Shown here: piece by piece, positions 24,731 to 35,248 of the stretch
Numbering within the stretch: the first letter of the stretch is position 1
How the letters are laid out: each line of letters opens with the position of its first letter
Source of the DNA: Rhodosorus marinus
Lineage: Eukaryota; Rhodophyta; Stylonematophyceae; Stylonematales; Stylonemataceae
Reading direction: 5' to 3'
NCBI GenBank assembly: GCA_029953675.1
Contig: JAMWBK010000004.1
Coordinates: 310,001 to 374,000 of the forward strand
DNA: 64,000 bases
Translations under genes and position numbers: made by a program
The notes under the pieces: model-generated
The model's input: the letters and a program-made list of their open reading frames with translations, nothing else
Told to the model about the DNA's origin: nothing
Database searches by the model: none

Positions 24731-25885
24731 ATGTCTACAAACAAACAGGTTGGCTCGACTGACAAACGGATTTGGGTTAAGCCAGCCAGTAAGGACGTGG
24801 TGACAGCTGCTGTTGAGAATGGAATTAGTACTTTGGTGTTCGCTGATGACAAGTCTGTTGAGGAGGCCGCTCAGCTCGTTAGAGTCTCTTTTGGGAGACT
24901 TGAGGATGGAGTTCTGTACTGTCCTGATGGGTATGAAAAGTTCCCGCTCTTTTCCCCCTCTCGTACGACGTTTCTGTTCGTACGAATTTCACAATCTGCT
25001 CTTTCCCGATGCATCCCCCTGTCCAGGAAGAGTGGTCCGGTCGTTCAGGTCGATTCCGCTGATTCTCAACAGAAGGCAATGGATCTCGCCGGAAAGGCTG
25101 ATCTCGTAGCGATCGTCGCCGATGACTGGCGAATTATCCCCGCCGAGAATTTGGTCGCAAAGTTTCAACCAACGAAGACTCAGGTGTTTGCCTTCGTAGG
25201 CACCGTGTTGGACGCTGAGGTGATGCTAACGACTCTGGAGGTTGGAGTGGACGGGGTAATTCTAGAGACAGGGGATCCCAACGAAGCACGGGCGCTTGGT
25301 AAACTCAGCACGTCATCCTCCAGTACCATCGAACTCACCGAGTTCGTGGTTACGTCCGTAAAGCCCATCGGAATGGGCGACCGAGTTTGTGTTGACACAT
25401 GCTCTCTTTTGGGAGAGAAGGAGGGAATGATGGTGGGAAGTTCATCACAGAGAATGGTCCTAGTCTTGAGCGAGGCGGCAAAGTCCGAATACGTCCCTTC
25501 TCGTCCTTTTCGGGTGAACGCAGGCACTGTGTCCGCGTACTGTATGCTACCTGGGGGCCGAACAAAGTACCTCGCAGAGCAAACCATGGGCAGCAGTGCG
25601 TTGGCTGTAAGTGCAGATGGAACAACAAGAGAAGTGGTCGTAGGACGATCGAAGATTGAAAGAAGACCTCTCATCCTTGTTGAGTTTTCTGAAAGCTCGT
25701 CTGAGTCAAACCGGACACACGGAGTCATTCTTCAGAACGCGGAGACCGTGCGGCTTGCTAGCCCCGATCAAGCTGAAGGGCTGTCTGTGACGAGCATGAA
25801 GCAGGGAGATAGGATCCTTGGAAGCGTGGATAACTCAGCACGGCATGTCGGGATGAAAATCAACGAGTCCATCCTTGAAACATAG
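24731..25885 (+). CDS. 3-dehydroquinate synthase II (AroB'-type)
   Basis: Member of the archaeal-type DHQ synthase family, which makes 3-dehydroquinate for the shikimate pathway by a route different from classical AroB. Proposed exons 24731-24930 and 25027-25885 give 352 residues. Family landmarks run in order: WVKPASKDVVTAAVENG, DWRIIPAENLVA, VGVDGVILET, PIGMGDRVCVDTCSLL, RPFRVNAGTVSAYCMLPGG, KIERRPLILVEF, LQNAETVRL and GDRILGSVDNSARHVGMKI. The 96-nt segment 24931-25026 starts GTATGA and ends TGTCCAG, matches no family sequence, and is a multiple of three without stops, so it looks like an intron although the frame stays open. No clear plastid leader follows the ATG; an upstream exon could supply one. 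Homologues of unproven function occur in plants and algae. Confidence 0.92.
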   Translation: MSTNKQVGSTDKRIWVKPASKDVVTAAVENGISTLVFADDKSVEEAAQLVRVSFGRLEDGVLYCPDGYEKFPLFSPSRTTFLFVRISQSALSRCIPLSRKSGPVVQVDSADSQQKAMDLAGKADLVAIVADDWRIIPAENLVAKFQPTKTQVFAFVGTVLDAEVMLTTLEVGVDGVILETGDPNEARALGKLSTSSSSTIELTEFVVTSVKPIGMGDRVCVDTCSLLGEKEGMMVGSSSQRMVLVLSEAAKSEYVPSRPFRVNAGTVSAYCMLPGGRTKYLAEQTMGSSALAVSADGTTREVVVGRSKIERRPLILVEFSESSSESNRTHGVILQNAETVRLASPDQAEGLSVTSMKQGDRILGSVDNSARHVGMKINESILET

Positions 25886-26285
25886 GCCTCTCCAAAGTGT
25901 TGCGTCCCGCGTTCACTTAACCCGCTCAAAGGACAAGTTGGCTACGCACAAGTCACTGCTTGGCGTCTCTTGGAGGGAATGGTAGATAGGACAAGGGATT
26001 AGCGTGAGAGCAACTGTGACAGGGTTAACTTTTGAATAGGTTTAGCTAGGGTTCGGCGGAGTGATCTGGATCACGGCTGCCTTTTTGGCCTACCACCAAA
26101 GCAGGAAAACGCTCCGAGGTATGATCCAAATAAGGGATTGCGTTAGCGAAGCCTTCGGGATGAAGCCGCCGCGGAGTCCTCTTTCCAGCGTTTTTGCTCG
26201 CCCTTTTTCCGCCCCTCGGCTTCGCTTGGGGCGCCGAGAATATTAATTTGAGAAATAAAACTGTTCACTCAAGTACACCCGTCCC
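25886..26285. other. Intergenic region with a possible small membrane ORF
   Basis: A short plus-strand frame near 26050-26245 reads FGGVIWITAAFLAYHQSRK, a possible single membrane span followed by a basic tail, ending at a stop near 26244. There is no ATG at a sensible place and no family match. It could be one exon of a small gene or chance. The rest is 3' UTR of the two converging genes. Confidence 0.3.
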
Positions 26286-27278
26286 TTACTTACTCCCCTG
26301 AGTTTGCAAGTACTTGTACTTTGCATAGGCGTACCCAGCTCCACCGCTAATGTTCACCCCCGTTCCGAAGAGGTACCAGAAGGACGTGTCCGCGCCCTCA
26401 AAAGTAAAGAAACCAATCACCGTCTGCGCGAGAGCCTTTACGTGACCTGATACCACCGTTGATGTAGGCGATGTTCTCTCAGTGCACAGGAACAGCGCGT
26501 AGTTCAGCAGAAAGCCTGCAAAGAGGGAGCCCACGAAGACAATCTGAAAACCTCGGCTAAACCACTGGTCGAAGTTGAGAAAGGCCTCGAACTCTCCAAG
26601 GAGCAGAACCAGTGCCGTAAGAATTGGTACTGAGAGTAGTGAATGGTAAAAGAGAACCCCCCACGTATTCAAGCCGCTCTGGGCGCCAGACTTCTTGACC
26701 AGAGCCAAATATAGAGCTTGAAGGATGCATGATGCGAAACCAAACGCCCAGCCCGATACTGCTGATTTGGAATCATCCTGTGACGCTATCAGGGTACCCA
26801 CAACCATGGTACACACGGCCAAAATTACTCCGGTTGACGCTTTCTTGTTCAGCACGGTGTACTCCATAGAAATCGTGAAGAGCGGTGCAAGCCGCTTTAT
26901 GAGTGTGTAGGACGGTACCGACATTGACTTGAGCGCCATGAGACCACAAGCTCCGTTGAGACAGTAGAACAGGGAGATGGGAGTCACCTGAAATGCCCTC
27001 TTGAAGTCGAACTTTTCAAAGCTGATCAGCCCAGTGGACTTCACTAGGGGCAGCAAAATCGCCGTGAACACCATCTGGCAGAGGAGCAGCACCGTGGTCG
27101 ACGAGAAGCGATACGAATACGTCAGCGCCTTGTTCGTAAAAACCATCGTAGACGATACCAGAATGTAAAACGAGCAGTATCCTATAGACTTCAGAATCTG
27201 GCTCCTCACATGCGAGTCCAGTTTCCAACCCGAGGTCTCCTCCATCTCTGGCTTCTCGTCTTCTCCACTCCCAGTCAT
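26286..27278 (-). CDS. Nucleotide-sugar-transporter-like protein (DMT/TPT superfamily)
   Basis: Multi-span membrane carrier, probably in the Golgi or ER, that exchanges a nucleotide sugar; the substrate cannot be read from sequence. It is intronless, 330 residues if the start is the ATG at 27278 (MTGSGEDEKPEMEE), with about ten hydrophobic segments. Family-like stretches include NKALTYSYRFSSTTVLLLCQM in the first helices, KSMSVPSYTLIKRLAPLFT mid-protein, and TSPTSTVVSGHVKALAQTVI near the end. That arrangement is seen in the SLC35D/GONST group of GDP- or UDP-sugar transporters. The frame remains open upstream to 27464, through a 21-base C run, but that part looks non-coding, so the internal ATG was preferred. 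The C-terminal QGSK has no obvious ER-retrieval signal. Confidence 0.85.
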   Translation of the reverse strand: MTGSGEDEKPEMEETSGWKLDSHVRSQILKSIGYCSFYILVSSTMVFTNKALTYSYRFSSTTVLLLCQMVFTAILLPLVKSTGLISFEKFDFKRAFQVTPISLFYCLNGACGLMALKSMSVPSYTLIKRLAPLFTISMEYTVLNKKASTGVILAVCTMVVGTLIASQDDSKSAVSGWAFGFASCILQALYLALVKKSGAQSGLNTWGVLFYHSLLSVPILTALVLLLGEFEAFLNFDQWFSRGFQIVFVGSLFAGFLLNYALFLCTERTSPTSTVVSGHVKALAQTVIGFFTFEGADTSFWYLFGTGVNISGGAGYAYAKYKYLQTQGSK

Positions 27279-27358
27279 CCTTGAATCACTCACAACAGCA
27301 GCCAAAACACTGTACAGGAAACCACAGTTCGTAGCCTTAATCCAAAAGTCCTTTTCAA

Positions 27359-27379
27359 CCCCCCCCCCCCCCCCCCCCC
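27359..27379. repeat. 21-base poly-C tract
   Basis: An uninterrupted run of 21 C on the plus strand (G on the transcribed strand), 80 bp upstream of the chosen transporter start. Similar runs occur at 9828-9838, 10034-10045, 45883-45896 and 60494-60509. Exact length may be unreliable in sequencing. Confidence 0.9.
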
Positions 27380-27479
27380 GCGAGGTCTCCCTCCTCCAAA
27401 CCCGAAGCTCCTCAGAGTACCCCTCACTATATACTAGAAGAAGAAAAACAGGCAGATCCTCCAACGCAAACAGAAAGCC

Positions 27480-29822
27480 ACCTATTTGATCCTCAACACA
27501 AAACGACCAAAAACAAATTTAGTCGAAATTTATTCCCATATTTCTTTCTCCCAAGAAGAAGAAGAGAGACAAAAAGCGTTCCCTGTCCAGGCTTGACATT
27601 TAACATGCCATTGCATCAAATGCTTTGTTTTTTTACAATAAAAATTATTTTTGGTTGGTTTTCTATAAATTATTAGAACAAACAGGACACGTGTTGATTA
27701 ATTACTTGTAATAATTCTGAACGACAAAGTTGGTAATAAATTTTCACATAAACATGTTTATTTTATCTTTATTATCAATAAAAAAGTTGTATGTGTTCGA
27801 AGTAACGCCACGTGTCCTTTGCAAAATAGTTCTCGGATTGTATTTCATGTAAAAAATGTTGAATAGGAAAATTAGGTTAAACCCAGAGGATGAGAAACGA
27901 AAAATGATTGGATAAGAGTCTGAGTTTTTGAGTAGAAAGTTTGAGTTCTTGCAATATTGCACACTTCAGGGGATGCTGATTTTCGTCATGGCGAAGGTTG
28001 GTGCGGTGGTCGCCGCGGAGTGAAGGGAGGCTGGCCCGCTGGGCGAAAGGTCTCCGCGTCAGTGGAGGTCGCTACGAGATCGGAATGTCCGTTGGACTGA
28101 GAATTAACAGCATCAACCCGAACGGTGGACAGGTGGAAAATTCCAAAAGCAAATAGGGCAGTGAGCGGCAAGTTGCGCTTTGCAAGCCTTTTCCGTAACC
28201 TTTTGCTGCTGATTGCACGACGACCTCGGGAATAGTCTGGAGTTACATCCCAAAAGTGGATACACGCCTGGATGCAGCCGATCTCTGTGTGGGTGGGAGG
28301 CACCTAGCACCAGTTGTTAGCCTGGATGATTCGGACGGTGGCTGGAGAGCCGGCTGTCGGCAGTAGGCAGCCGCGCAGCAAAGTTTACGGTTACGTCTAG
28401 CACATCTTTAGGCGTCCTCGGCTTTTTGGAGGGGGTGGGAGGGGTTTATAGGAAGTGGAAGTAGTCTACAAGTAGGAACCGCTGGCATAATCCTCCATGC
28501 CTTCAAAAGTATCGACTGCTATGATAAGGCAGTTTAGGAACAGCCGGTTCCGGGATGTAAGATGATGGAAGAGCCTGTTCCTTGAAAAGTGATTGGTACA
28601 CGCGGTAGAGGATGCTGATGCACGGCGACGCATGCACACTTTCTACCTTGCCTAGATACTCCCGGGCTGGTCCGCGTTCAGCGTCCTCTCCAGCAACGGA
28701 TGTTCAAAAGCGATCACTACGGCACGATTCGGAAGAGTGAGTGTAACTACAAGGGCCTCCTATTTTCAGATGTACGGCTTCACCCGACCTTCGCATGAAG
28801 CATTCAATGCTGTGTCCTCGTCTTCTTGATTCCAGTGCACCCTGTCGAACCACTGTCTTAAGGTAGTGTGCGTAGATAATGGATATGATACTTGATTATG
28901 ATCTTCGCTCTCACCTATTTCAAAAAATATTTTCTTGTCAGAATCATATTTTGGGATCTTTTGTTTCTAGTTTTTGACTTTTGTCTAAATAAAGTCTGGT
29001 GGACCAATGAAAAGTAGCCAATATGCTTGTTGTCTTCCAAATCATTCGAAAATCATAATGTTTATTTCGCTTTTGCATTAAAATCAGCATAACGATTATC
29101 GGGCTCTTTCATCCGACTGAGCGAAACCCATGTTATCGCAGCAAGTTGCACACCGAACGAGGGGTAATAAAGTTCCGGTAAATACTACTTATTGAGATAT
29201 AGTATTGGTAAAATATAGAGATATTCTACAGATACTTTAGAACTAGAAAAACAAATACGGGGGGGGCAACCGTTCATGCTGTCTTCTTCATGATTTCTGT
29301 TATCCTCTTTGGTTTCTTACATAAAAAAGCCTTCGCGGGGCCAAAATTGTAAGGTAACATCGGGTGTCGCAACCTTTGACAGGGAAATATGAGATTTTTC
29401 GGGAGGGGCATTTTTGGCCAGGAAATTCTTTTTACTAAACGAGAAAATTGGCAATCCAGGAAATTTTGTTGAAAAGGGGTTGCTGACGTAGGACTTCAAA
29501 CTAGATTGGGAGGTAGAGCTTGAGTAGACGGGTTGGTGGGATTTGACGTTTGGGGCGGGTAGGAGGGAGGGGAGGGAGCATATTGAATGAGCAGAGTTCA
29601 ACTTGATAGTTAATTGCAGACAAGGCGTTTGTATCCTGGATTACGCGGGAGGTTTTTGTTGTTTTCTGTGGGAGTAAGAAAGGTTTTGAGGGGGAGGGAC
29701 GGTGGGGATTCTGAGGGGTGCGGGGTTTGGGATGGAAGTGGGTCTGGATGTGAAAGGGGGGGATGGTGATGATTTTTAAGAGGAAGGCAGGAGATTAAGT
29801 TTCAGAGCACAGGGCGGGAGGG
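27480..29822. other. Long interval without supported genes
   Basis: From 27500 to 27960 the DNA is AT-rich. From 27980 to 28310 a minus-strand frame of about 105 codons with one hydrophobic stretch is open but begins with GTG and matches nothing I know. From 28870 to 29260 the sequence is AT-rich again, with a run of G at about 29261. A purine-rich stretch precedes the RING gene. Confidence 0.45.
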
Positions 29823-30565
29823 ATGGGAAACACGGCGTTGTCCTCGTCATCGTCCTCGACTTCGTCGACGTTGACGAGGACTGTGCGGCAGACCTCGAGA
29901 AATGGCGGATCGGATTATTCTGGACCGCGCTCGACGGAGAGAAGTTCTTCCAATTCTGTGGGAAGGGTGAGTTGGGTTTTGGGTGGCAGCGGAAGTCCGC
30001 GCTGCATGTTTCAGGGGAGTGGGAGATCTGATTTGCATTGTCCTTGCTCTTTTTGAAAAAAAATAGGACAACCAGCACAGAGGTAATCCTATCCAACCAT
30101 GGGTGGATATTCAGCTTCCGGAACCGGAGAAATATCGGGATTTTCAGAGTGGCCCGGTTCCTCATGTCGTATCTGCGAGTATGGTAAGGGGGACGCCTCG
30201 CCAAGCTTTGAAATCACTGCTTGCAGAAGTATCTGAAATATCGTTTGCGTTTGTCTAGGCACCCCAGGCAGAGGCCGTGTACGACTTAATGGATAAAGAC
30301 TCTGAAGTTGAACTTTGCCCGACTTGCCTGGAAGAGTACTCTGACGATAATCCGAAGATCATCGTAGCTTGCGGGCATTCATTTCACTTGGTACTGCGAT
30401 TTCAGTTCACTTTTTCGTCAACCTAGCAACTGGCACTGCTAAACATGAAATTCTCCTTTTCATATTTCTGCGTAGTCCTGTATTCTGGAGTGGGCGAATC
30501 GGAGTGATATGTGCCCATTCTTCTGCAAAGGGAAGCTGAAATGTCCTGGGATTGACCTCCGGTAA
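29823..30565 (+). CDS. RING-H2 E3 ubiquitin ligase-like protein
   Basis: Small protein of 160 residues; exons 29823-29966, 30067-30183, 30259-30390 and 30476-30565. The N-terminus starts MGNTALSSSSSS, Ser/Thr-rich, with Gly2 as a possible N-myristoylation site. The middle part reads QPWVDIQLPEPEKYRDFQ, then VPHVVSAS. The RING starts CPTCLEEYSDDNPKIIVAC, then GHSFHLSCILEWANRSDMC, and ends PFFCKGK. This resembles a plant RING-H2 group with the same CPTCLEEY opening and a similar overall size. The last cysteine pair is spaced C-P-F-F-C instead of the usual C-P-x-C, a one-residue insertion. The stop comes 12 residues after the domain. Intron lengths are 100, 75 and 85 nt. Confidence 0.88.
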
Positions 30566-31444
30566 TTCGGTATGGTCCGGAGACGGAGCAACTTGAGTTT
30601 TCTATGTGTATTGTACTGATTCGCTGGGTAGAGGTTAGTTCCTACCCCAGGGGGCTAGAATGCGGACTGGCGAGACGCATGTGCTCGCAATCAACGGGTT
30701 TCTGCCATCTTGTAACAAATGAAGCGTACTCACGCGGTGGAGTAGATGTATTTGAAGTTAACGCGTATGGGTGACGACAACCAATGCGCTTTCCAACTAG
30801 GTTATGAACAAGCCTATCCAAGGACTAATAAACAAGGTTGCACACTCTCCAAATTCCCCAGCGTAACTCGCGCTCGTGCAGACGCAAAAAGACCTTCCAG
30901 AGTGAGTGATTCACGTGCTGTGATCAAACAAGCAAGCACAGCGAATACGCTTGCAATACGAAGGCACCGTGAGCGCGCATCATACCGGCAAAAGACCTTT
31001 CAAATTTGTGCTAGAGTTTACTCGGACCGGAATGAAATCATGACCGATCTTGAACAAAAACGTCGCATCATTCTAGAAGCGACAGAGTATAACGAGCGGT
31101 TGTGTCCATCTTGACGACCGCGACCCGGCTAGACGTTCAGTTAGCTCTCACTGTACTGATCTACCCAAAGGACGGTAACCCAGCACCTTCCAAGAGACCC
31201 CAAGACAAAGACTGCCAATGGATCTGGAGTATCTGACTCAGCCAATCATCGTATCGACATAGTTCAGATTCTTCCACACGGCGATGATGAAGTGTTTCGG
31301 GGTTTTCAGGGTCTGCATGGGACTCTTGTGACGGTTTAGATATCCGTTGGTATAGCTTATCTGCCCAAGAGTCCTCCTTGTTTCCTAGGAGAAGAGCTAA
31401 ACTCGTTTCAGGGAGGTTCTGTCTGTTCTCGCTAGGAAGTGAGG
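30566..31444. other. Intergenic region with an unassigned 122-codon ORF
   Basis: An ATG-started plus-strand frame at 30746-31114 encodes 122 residues, basic and with no family features; it may be chance. The remaining sequence is probably 3' UTR of the RING gene and promoter of the carbamate kinase gene. Confidence 0.35.
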
Positions 31445-32690
31445 ATGGTTGCGTTTACGACGTTTGGAGGTGTCGGAGGGATTAGCCGATCTCGAGCTCG
31501 AGTTTGTTCAGAGTCATCGGAGAAGTTTCTCGGAAGAACGAGCGGTGAGGAAAGAGCAAGTCCAGGAGGTAGAAGTGGCGAAACTGAAATCCTTGTCTAC
31601 CTGGTTGATTGCAGTGTACCCGGATAAAGATCTCGTGGTCATTGCGCTTGGTGGCAATGCTCTGCTCAGGCGTGGAGAGAAGCTTTCACATGAGAATCAG
31701 AGACACAACGCCCACACAGCTGCGGAGGCTATTGCGAAAGTCATCAATGCGGGTTATCGCGTGTGTATTACGCACGGCAATGGACCGCAGGTACCCGAAA
31801 CCCTTCCCCACTGCTGAGGTTGTACCACGTATTACTGATGTTTGGATCTGAAATTGTCAATCAGGTCGGATTTCTCGCCCTCATGATGCCGGAGACTCGA
31901 CTTGACGTGTTAGATGCTCAGACGGAAGGTGCGATTGGATACGTTGTCGACCTTGAGCTCAGCAACACGTTAGGATCGGGAAAGCAAGTCGTCACAATGT
32001 TAACACAGGTCATTGTGAACGAGCACGACCCAGCGTTTGAGAACCCGACCAAGTTCATCGGTCCTCAATACAGCGAAGAGCAGGTTAGCCTTGTAGGCTC
32101 GGATAGTACAATTGAAATATCAAGCCTGACCACAAATATCTGATGTTTAGGTCGAAGAATTGACCGGTCGTGGCTACGTTCTGAAGAAGGATGGTGATCA
32201 CTGGCGTAGAGTCGTACCTTCACCGCGTCCGGTTCACATAATCGAATCCGAGGCTATCAGAGTGCTTCTTGAGAACGACGTAACGGTGGTCTGTACTGGT
32301 GGTGGAGGGATTCCTGTGGTCGTGAAGGACGATCAGCGGCATGGCGTCGATGCGGTGGTAGACAAGGATATTGCTTCGAGAGTCCTGGCCGGTCAGATTG
32401 GTGCCAAGTACCTTCTGCTTCTGACGGACGCGGATGGGGTCTATAGACCTGACGAGTTCGCGAAGGAGGGTTCTAAACCGATAGGGAGGGTGAGCGCGGA
32501 CGACTTGAAGGAACAGCTCGAGAGCTTTCCGGACGGATCGATGAGACCAAAAGTGTTAGCCGCAACGCAGTTTGCGCATATGATTTTGGGCGGAGTATGT
32601 GGCGTGGGACGTCTGTCCGATGCCCTTGAGATCCTTCAGGGAACCAGAGGCACTATCGTTGAAGCTACAGATGCGCAGGGCTTTATCTAA
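31445..32690 (+). CDS. Carbamate kinase with N-terminal leader
   Basis: Catalyses ADP + carbamoyl phosphate to ATP + carbamate, the last step of the arginine deiminase route, or the reverse. Exons 31445-31568, 31615-31790, 31865-32083 and 32151-32690 give 352 residues. The kinase core begins [15 protein letters not shown], followed by [95 protein letters not shown] and [11 protein letters not shown], all in family order. About 40 residues precede it, Arg/Ser/Gly-rich with few acidic ones at first ([19 protein letters not shown]), consistent with an organelle transit peptide. The first intron is only 46 nt (31569-31614); an alternative frame reads through it. No arginine deiminase is seen nearby. 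Confidence 0.92.
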
Positions 32691-34170
32691 ATCCTTTTTG
32701 TCAGCAAAGGAGAAAGCCTGCTGCTTTGGGGAATTCGCGTTCAAAAGGTTCTCGAAACCTCTGTAGCAGATAACACGAACTCCAAAGTCCTTCGTTAGGC
32801 TTTTTACCACGATTGAGCGTCAGATTCAAAAACCGGCCACCTAGTAACCGCTCCAAGGCAACTTCCTACGTATCAAATGCTCGCCGCTACTTAAAATTTC
32901 AACTTCTGATCTCGTCCTCCGATTGTACTGGTTCAACAGCAGACCAAGCGCAAGTGTTCAACCAAGTTAACTTTAGCCTGGCCAGAAACCTTTGCTTCTG
33001 TGACACGACCAAATACACAAGAAAGACGGGACGCTTGCTCGTTCAACCGCTATCCGCTCTGTTGCGGTGTTTCCTCCTCCTTCACTACAACGATCTTGGT
33101 GCTTGCCTCCTGCGAGTTCGAGGCAAAATGCGAAGTTGTTTGAGCGAAACGAAAGACCTGGTCTCATTTTCGCAACCCATTCGTTCTTCATAAACTCGGC
33201 GGATCAGCTCACCTGAAACTTCTCCATCAAAAAATGCAGCGGGTCGTCTGGTTTTTGATCCTATAAAAGCCACCATCCAGAAAGAAAAACCCTGCGTTCA
33301 GCAAAGCTAGCCATAACTGGTTGACCCTCACACCAGTTAGGAAACCACCAAGAAAAGGCCAAGTGAGGGCATACCATAAAGTACAACTCTACAAACGCCG
33401 ACGTTAGAACATCAAAAACTTGCTTCTTCTCCAAATACTCTCTAAACTCTTCGTTCTTATTCTCAGCCTAGTTTTTCCGTCGTTCCCAAATGGGCACCTT
33501 TTCCATCAGCAAAGCAAAAGCACAAAAAAAAACAAAAAAACTAAAGACTACTAGTCGACAACTGTGTTAGCTTACCATGGTTTTTACTCAGCCTAAGATC
33601 CAAGACAATAAGACCCTCTCAAGTCGCCTCAAACTTGACCTACAAAGGCACCTTCCCCTCCAGGCACCAACGAAAACTCCTTGTCGCACGCTTCCTCTCT
33701 ACCCCACCACCAATGTTAGAAGGTAGAAGCATAGACAGCTGTCCTAGTTCTTGGTTGTTCGACAACGAGCGTGGTTGTTGTCCTTGAGATACAATGATGA
33801 AGCTGTTCCATCAGTGCGTACCGCTCACCAGATTCAGTGAGTGACTAATCGTTCCGAGACTGATGCTATTTTTCTGGTTGAGAGTGGTCGATGAAGGGGG
33901 GCTTGAGTGGTTTGAGATCAGCGTCCACTGGAATCCGGTCGGGGTATATCGCACCGACCTCATCGTGGTCGGTTTAACAGCCACACAACTGATGAGGACG
34001 ACGATGTCGACATCGAAAGACGTTGTCGAAGAGTAAATATTGATGCGGTTGTAGCTTTGGATGAGCCAATCGAGGAAGTACTGTATGAGGATCAGGACAT
34101 GCCCTTCCAACTGTGAGATCCTCCACCGAAAAGGAGGTGGCTTATCGTTAGCAGCCTTGACCTGCTCTCT
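32691..34170. other. Intergenic region, no supported gene
   Basis: Several open frames of 60-130 codons exist on both strands but lack ATG starts, family motifs or matching splice phases. An A-rich stretch lies at about 33510-33545. The last few hundred bases are probably the promoter of the next gene. Confidence 0.45.
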
Positions 34171-35240
34171 ATGTTTTCCATGGATGAGAGCAACCGAAGC
34201 GCACGAGCAGTGCTTGAGAGCGCCCGGCTGAGCGGAGGTGTAGGCGCTTTTGAAGCTGCCGGGAAGGAGCTCCTCTCTCATTTCGTTCTTGTGGTTGGTC
34301 GACACGAGGCTGAGTACAGACTCTGTGAAGTAGAGTTCTACTTTTACAGCGAGACTCATCCGGATCCGTTTACTCACTGCCATCCTCTCCAGCTGCAAAG
34401 CGGAACCTGGTATGTGTCCCTTTCCTCTTGTTCAAGACCATAGGAGCTTTGCTGAACGGAGTATGCCATGTCCTAAAGGTACTTTCACAGAGCCGGCGAT
34501 AAGGAAACAAGCGGTTATCGAGGAGGAAGTTTCAAAGGTCAGTCTGGTTCCAACTACCCACCTATGCGCCGCTGACAGAAGAGCTCTTTTTAAAACACCT
34601 CAACGAGCAGGATTGGACCTGTGCATCGGAGGCGATAACTGCTTCGGCGGAGTTTTGATCCGGGCTATCCAAACCCCGCTCAAGCGAATCAACGGCCCAT
34701 CGCTCGTGGTGGACAAGATTCTCTCAGACTGTGGAGAAGCTTCAGTGAAAGACCTCGTCGACACGCTGCCTAGTCTATCCTGTGATGACGAAATGTCTTG
34801 GCTGAGAGTCGTCCGTATGAAGGAGACATCTAATCTGCCCGTGACTTGTACAGCGAGGGTCGGCTTGTCTCTTAGAAAGTTCCATGATTCTAGCAGCCGT
34901 CCGTTGGACTTTATCGCTCGGAGGTATGCGCAAACTCAATTACCCTCCTGTTTCTCGCATCTTCCTAAGCATACTCGGCCTCCTGTTCAGGTACAGGTTC
35001 CTGACGGAGGTTGCCAAGTCCAAGCACAAGCACCTCGTTGCTGTGGAGCTTAAGAAGGACGGACTGAGCGTCGAGCAGATTTCGGATCGGATCGCGACTT
35101 CGCAGAGGTCAGTTAGCAGGTGGTTGACTGAGTTTGATCTTGGCCAGTCGCGGAGCAAGGTCCCCAGCTACGTTGAAAGTTTCCTCAACCAAAACATGGA
35201 CGTGGCGATGGTTTGTGAGCTACTTGGTGCGCTCTCTTGA
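34171..35240 (+). CDS. Conserved protein of unknown function with C-terminal HTH
   Basis: Four exons, 34171-34409, 34479-34537, 34611-34923 and 34991-35240, join in phase to 286 residues. Near residues 45-80 it reads HEAEYRLCEVEFYFYSETHPD, continuing PFTHCHPLQLQSGTWYFHRAG. Then GYRGGSFKGLDLCIGG, CFGGVLIRAI and INGPSLVVDKIL follow. The spacing of an EVE-Y strand, DPFTH, a Gly-rich turn, LIRAI and NGPS recalls methylpurine DNA glycosylases in outline, but I cannot prove homology. The C-terminal 70 residues hold a clear helix-turn-helix (LSVEQISDRIATSQRSVSRW) like those of invertase or transposase DNA-binding domains. A second ATG lies three codons after the first. The stop is 8 bp from the stop of the opposite-strand O-mannosyltransferase. 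Function not assigned. Confidence 0.75.
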
Positions 35241-35248
35241 CAAAGTTT

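Noticed and set aside
27279-27464. N-terminal extension of the transporter through the poly-C tract
   Set aside because: The frame is open, but it would code for a poly-Gly stretch and a leader unlike any relative; an internal ATG gives the usual length.
33811-34398. Minus-strand open frame of 195 codons
   Set aside because: It overlaps the first exon of the HTH protein in antisense, lacks protein-like motifs and is the complement of a real coding exon.
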